Source of the DNA: Ricordea florida
Lineage: Eukaryota > Cnidaria > Anthozoa > Corallimorpharia > Ricordeidae
Direction: 5' to 3'
Length of the DNA: 64,000 nt
Assembly (NCBI GenBank): GCA_949710005.1
Contig: OX453272.1
Location: 17,476,994-17,540,993, forward strand
Shown here: positions 59,701 through 64,000 of the stretch, piece after piece
Numbering within the stretch: the first letter of the stretch is position 1
Layout of the letters: every line of letters begins with the position of its first letter
The notes under the pieces: model-generated
The model's input: the letters and a program-made list of their open reading frames with translations, nothing else
Databases searched by the model: none
What the model was told of the DNA's origin: nothing
Translations under genes and position numbers: made by a program

Positions 59701-62700
59701 TATTACACAGATTGCCGATCAATATGCCGCTTTCACCGTGTTGTAGCATTTAATATGTACTTTGTAACGCACTTTATCTCGTGTTTATACTCATTCTAGA
59801 CGCTGAGATACGATACATGCAGCTGGCTGTCAAGACACTCAGCCTCACAGATTTTGGTCAAAATGCATTATAAGAGATTGTCTGGGCAGGACGATTGTCT
59901 TCTAGGTAAGTAAGTTATGTAGGCATTTTTAATGTTCTCTTTAGTTGTAGTAGCACATTTTACTATAAGTTTTAAGTTTTAATTAAAATTTTGATTAGAA
60001 CGATTTAATTTCAATGTAATTCTTAACGCTTAGACCTTTTGCCACTACGCATGCGCGTTTGAGACACGAACCTACCTCCTTGGAATACAGGTGATTTTAT
60101 CCTATTTTGCAGAATCTTTGCAATTCTGACACTTTGCCGATTTATGCTATACCGCAAAAGGCAATATTTAAGAATAAAATTAGATTGATTGTGATTCGTG
60201 ATTATATTACAGTTTAGCTGTGGATATATTTACTTAAGTCAGCTGATTGTAAAGAAGACTGCTCACACAGTACTAAACTTTATCAAACGAGTGCTTATTA
60301 CACAGATTGCCGATCAATATGCCGCTTTCACCGTGTTGTAGCATTTAATATGTACTTTGTAACGCACTTTATCTCGTGTTTATACTCATTCTAGACGCTG
60401 AGATACGATACATGCAGCTGGCTGTCAACAAACTCAGCCTTACAGATTTTGGTCAAAATGCATTATAAGAGATTGTATGGGCAGGACGACCGTCTTCTAG
60501 GCAAAGAAGTTATGTAAGCATTTTTAATGTTCTCTTTAAAAGTAATAGCACATTTTACCATAAGTTTTAAGTTTCGAATAAGATTTTGATTAGAACGATT
60601 TAATTTCAATGTAATTCTTAAGGCTTAGACTTTTTGCCACTATGCATGCGCGTTTAAGACACGAACCTACCCCCTTGGAATAAAGGTCGCTTTATCCTAT
60701 TTTGCAAAAAAATTGAATTTCTGACACTTTGCCGACTTATGCTATACCGCAAAAGGCAATATTTAAGAATAAAATTAAGTTGATAGTGATTCGTGATTAT
60801 ATTGTAGTTTAGCTGTGGATATATTTACTTAAGTCAGCTGATTGTAGAGAAGACTGCTCACACAGTACTAAACTTTATCAAACGAGTGCTTATTACACAG
60901 ATTGCCGATCAATATGCCGCTTTCACCGTGTTGTAGCATTTAATATATACTTTGTAACACACTTTATATCGTGTTTATACTCATTCTAGACGCTGAGATA
61001 CGATACATGCAGCTGGCTGTCTAGAAACTCAGCCTCACAGATTTTGGTCAAAATGCATTATAAGAGATTGTATGGGAAGGACGACCGTGTTGTAGGTAAG
61101 TAAGTTATGTAAGCATTTTTAATCTTCTCTTTAGTTGTAATAGCACATTTTACCATAAATTTTAAGTTTCGAATAAAATTTTGATTAGAACGATTTAATT
61201 TCAATGTAATTCTTAAGGCTTAGACTTTTTGCCACTACGCATGCGCGTTTGTGACACGAACCTACCTCCTTGGAATACAGGTGATTTTATGCTATTTTCC
61301 AGAATCTTTGCAATTCTGACACTTTGCCGACTTATGCTATACCGCAAAAGGCAATATTTAAGAATAAAATTAGATTGATTGTGATTCGTGATTATATTGT
61401 AGTTTAGCTGTAAATATATTTACTGAAACCAGCTAATTGTAAACAAGACTGCTCACACAGTACTAAACTTTATCAAACGATTGCCTATTACACAGATTGC
61501 CGATCAATATGCCGCTTTCACCGTGTTGTAGTATTTAATATGTACTTTGTAACGCACTTTATCTCGTGTTTATACTAATTCTAGACGCTGAGACACGATA
61601 CATGCAGCTGGCTGTCAAGAAACTCAGCCTAACAGATTTTGGTCAAAATCAATTATAAGAGATTGTATGGGCAGGACGACCGTCTTTTACGTAAGTAAGT
61701 TATGTAAGCATTTTTAATCTTCTCTTTAGTTGTAATAGCACATTTTACCATAAGTTTTAAGTTTCGAATAAAATTTTGATTAGAACGCTTTAATTTCAAT
61801 GTAAATTTTAAGGCTTAGACTTTTTGCCACTACGCATGCGCGTTTAAGACACGAACCTACCCCCTTGGAGTAAAGGTCGTTTTATCCTATTATGCAAAAT
61901 ATTTGATATTCTGACACTTTGCCAACTTATGCTATACCGGAAAAGGCAATATTTAAGAATAAAATTAGATTGATTGTGATTCGTGATTATATTGTAGTTT
62001 AGCTGTGGATATATTTACTTAAGTCAGCTGATTGTAAACAAGACTGCTCACACAGTACTAAACTTTATCAAACGAGTGCTTATTACACAGATTGCCGATC
62101 AATATGCCGCTTTCACCGTGTTGTAGCATTTAATATGTACTTTGTAACGCACTTTATCTCGTGTTTATACTCATTCTAGACGCTGAGATACGATACATGC
62201 AGCTGGCTGTCAAGAAACTCAGCCTCACAGATTTTGGTCAAAATGCATTATAAGAGATTGTATGGGAAGGACGACCGTGTTGTAGGTAAGTAAGTTATGT
62301 AAGCATTTTTAATCTTCTCTTTAGTTGTAATAGCACATTTTACCATAAGTTTTAAGTTTCGAATAAAATTTTGATTAGAACGATTTAATTTCAATGTAAT
62401 TCTTAAGGCTTAGACTTTTTGCCACTACGCATGCGCGTTTGAGACACGAACCTACCTCCTTGGAATACAGGTGATTTTATGCTATTTTCCAGAATCTTTG
62501 CAATTCTGACACTTTGCCGACTTATGCTATACCTCAAAAGGCAATATTTAAGAATAAAATTAGATTGATTGTGATTCGTGATTATATTGTAGTTTAGCTG
62601 TAAATATATTTACTGAAACCAGCTAATTGTAAACAAGACTGCTCACACAGTACTAAACTTTATCAAACGATTGCCTATTACACAGATTGCCGATCAATAT

Positions 62701-64000
62701 GCCGCTTTCACCGTGTTGTAGCATTTAATATGTACTTTGTAACGCACTTTATCTCGTGTTTATACTAATTCTAGACGCTGAGACACGATACATGCAGCTG
62801 GCTGTCAAGAAACTCAGCCTTACAGATTTTGGTCAAAATGCATTATAAGAGATTGTATGGGCAGGACGACCGTCTTCTAGGTAAGTAAGTTATGTAAGCA
62901 TTTTTAATGTTCTCTTTAGTTGAAATAGCACATTTTACCATAAGTTTTAAGTTTCGAATAAAATTTTGATTAGAACGATTTAATTTCAATGTAATTTTTA
63001 AGGCTTAGACTTTTTGCCACTACGCATGCGCGTTTAAGACACGAACCTACCCCCTTGGAATAAAGGTCGTTTTATCCTATTATGCAAAATATTTGATATT
63101 CTGACACTTTGCCGACTTATGCTATACCGGAAAAGGCAATATTTAAGAATAAAACTAAATTGATAGTTATTCGTGATTATATTGTAGTTTAGCTGTGGAT
63201 ATATTTACTTAAGTCAGCTGATTGTAAAGAAGACTGCTCACACAGTACTAAACTTTATCAAACGAGTGCTTATTACACAGATTGCCGATCAATATGCCGC
63301 TTTCACCGTGTTGTAGCATTTAATATATACTTTGTAACACAGTTTATATCGTGTTTATACTCATTCTAGACGCTGAGATACGATACATGCAGCTGGCTGT
63401 CTAGAAACTCAGCCTCACAGATTTTGGTCAAAATGCATTATAAGAGATTGTATGGGAAGGACGACCGTGTTGTAGGTAAGTAAGTTATGTAAGCATTTTT
63501 AATCTTCTCTTTAGTTGTAATAGCACATTTTACCATAAATTTTAAGTTTCGAATAAAATTTTGATTAGAACGATTTAATTTCAATGTAATTCTTAAGGCT
63601 TAGACTTTTTGCCACTACGCATGCGCGTTTGTGACACGAACCTACGTCCTTGGAATACAGGTGATTTTATGCTATTTTCCAGAATCTTTGCAATTCTGAC
63701 ACTTTGCCGACTTATGCTATACCGCAAAAGGCAATATTTAAGAATAAAATTAGATTGATTGTGATTCGTGATTATATTGTAGTTTAGCTGTAAATATATT
63801 TACTGAAACCAGCTAATTGTAAACAAGACTGCTCACACAGTACTAAACTTTATCAAACGATTGCCTATTACACAGATTGCCGATCAATATGCCGCTTTCA
63901 CCGTGTTGTAGTATTTAATATGTACTTTGTAACGATCTTTATCTCGTGTTTATACTAATTCTAGACGCTGAGACACGATACATGCAGCTGGCTGTCAAGA

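Larger units (their letters stand above)
10737..64000. repeat. Satellite array, about 595-bp monomer, about 89.5 head-to-tail copies
   Basis: The anchor TTTCAATGTA occurs at 10741, 11336, 11929, 12524 and 13119 and then regularly to 63579. The period is therefore 593-595 bp, with 89 periods between the first and last anchors once a 90-bp and a 16-bp deletion and small indels are counted. All copies have the same orientation. The array starts abruptly at 10737 and runs off the right edge. GC is low (about one third by eye). Monomer variants differ by scattered substitutions and short block differences, and blocks of monomers are reused as higher-order repeats. No reading frame is conserved. 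Every monomer contains CGCATGCG or a near variant, two AATAAA-type strings, a GTAAGT-type string and an ATTTTGATTAGAACG block. I do not recognise the satellite by name. Confidence 0.97.

Noticed and set aside
10737-64000. CRISPR array
   Set aside because: The repeats are 595 bp, contiguous, without spacers, and in a eukaryotic context.

Overview
The window is eukaryotic, almost certainly from an invertebrate animal. It holds three things: most of an integrated Polinton/Maverick-type (adintovirus-like) DNA virus, a short spacer with fragments of another transposon, and more than 53 kb of one satellite repeat. A cnidarian host (coral, anemone or hydrozoan) is my best guess. It rests on remembered resemblance of several unnamed viral proteins to cnidarian genome-encoded families and on the low GC, and it is not proven here.

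Region 1 (1-9363) is the viral element, cut by the left edge of the window. It starts inside a protein-primed family B DNA polymerase, whose 3' end overlaps tail-to-tail with a retrovirus-like (rve) integrase on the minus strand. From a 33-bp divergent promoter region, a plus-strand virion block follows: double-jelly-roll capsid candidate, A32/FtsK-HerA-type packaging ATPase, an acidic protein with a frame break, four small or mid-size membrane/coiled-coil proteins, a short beta-rich protein, a glycine-rich membrane protein and a 513-residue tail-anchored protein. A minus-strand SAP-like/zinc-knuckle protein closes the block. Nearly every gene is preceded, 16-25 bp before its ATG, by the same element, TTTAAAGATT or a close variant. 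This suggests a virus-specific promoter giving one transcript per gene. I see no protease gene and cannot see the left terminus.

Region 2 (9364-10736) is spacer: T-rich tracts, a GGA microsatellite, a 33/34-bp direct repeat, two exon-like open stretches that join in frame across a good intron (the first resembles a Mutator-like transposase zinc-finger segment), and about 530 bp without genes that contains a 14-bp inverted repeat.

Region 3 (10737-64000, running off the right edge) is a head-to-tail satellite with a monomer of about 595 bp, roughly 89.5 copies, and no conserved protein-coding frame. Monomer variants recur at 2-, 3-, 5-, 6- and 9-monomer spacings, so higher-order repeats are superimposed on the array. 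The clearest is a 5,352-bp nine-monomer unit present twice in full and once in part. Gene-conversion-like mosaics and internal deletions are visible. Each monomer carries an intact splice-donor-like string, an acceptor-like string, an Sm-like T tract and a CGCATGCG palindrome, none of which has a proven function.
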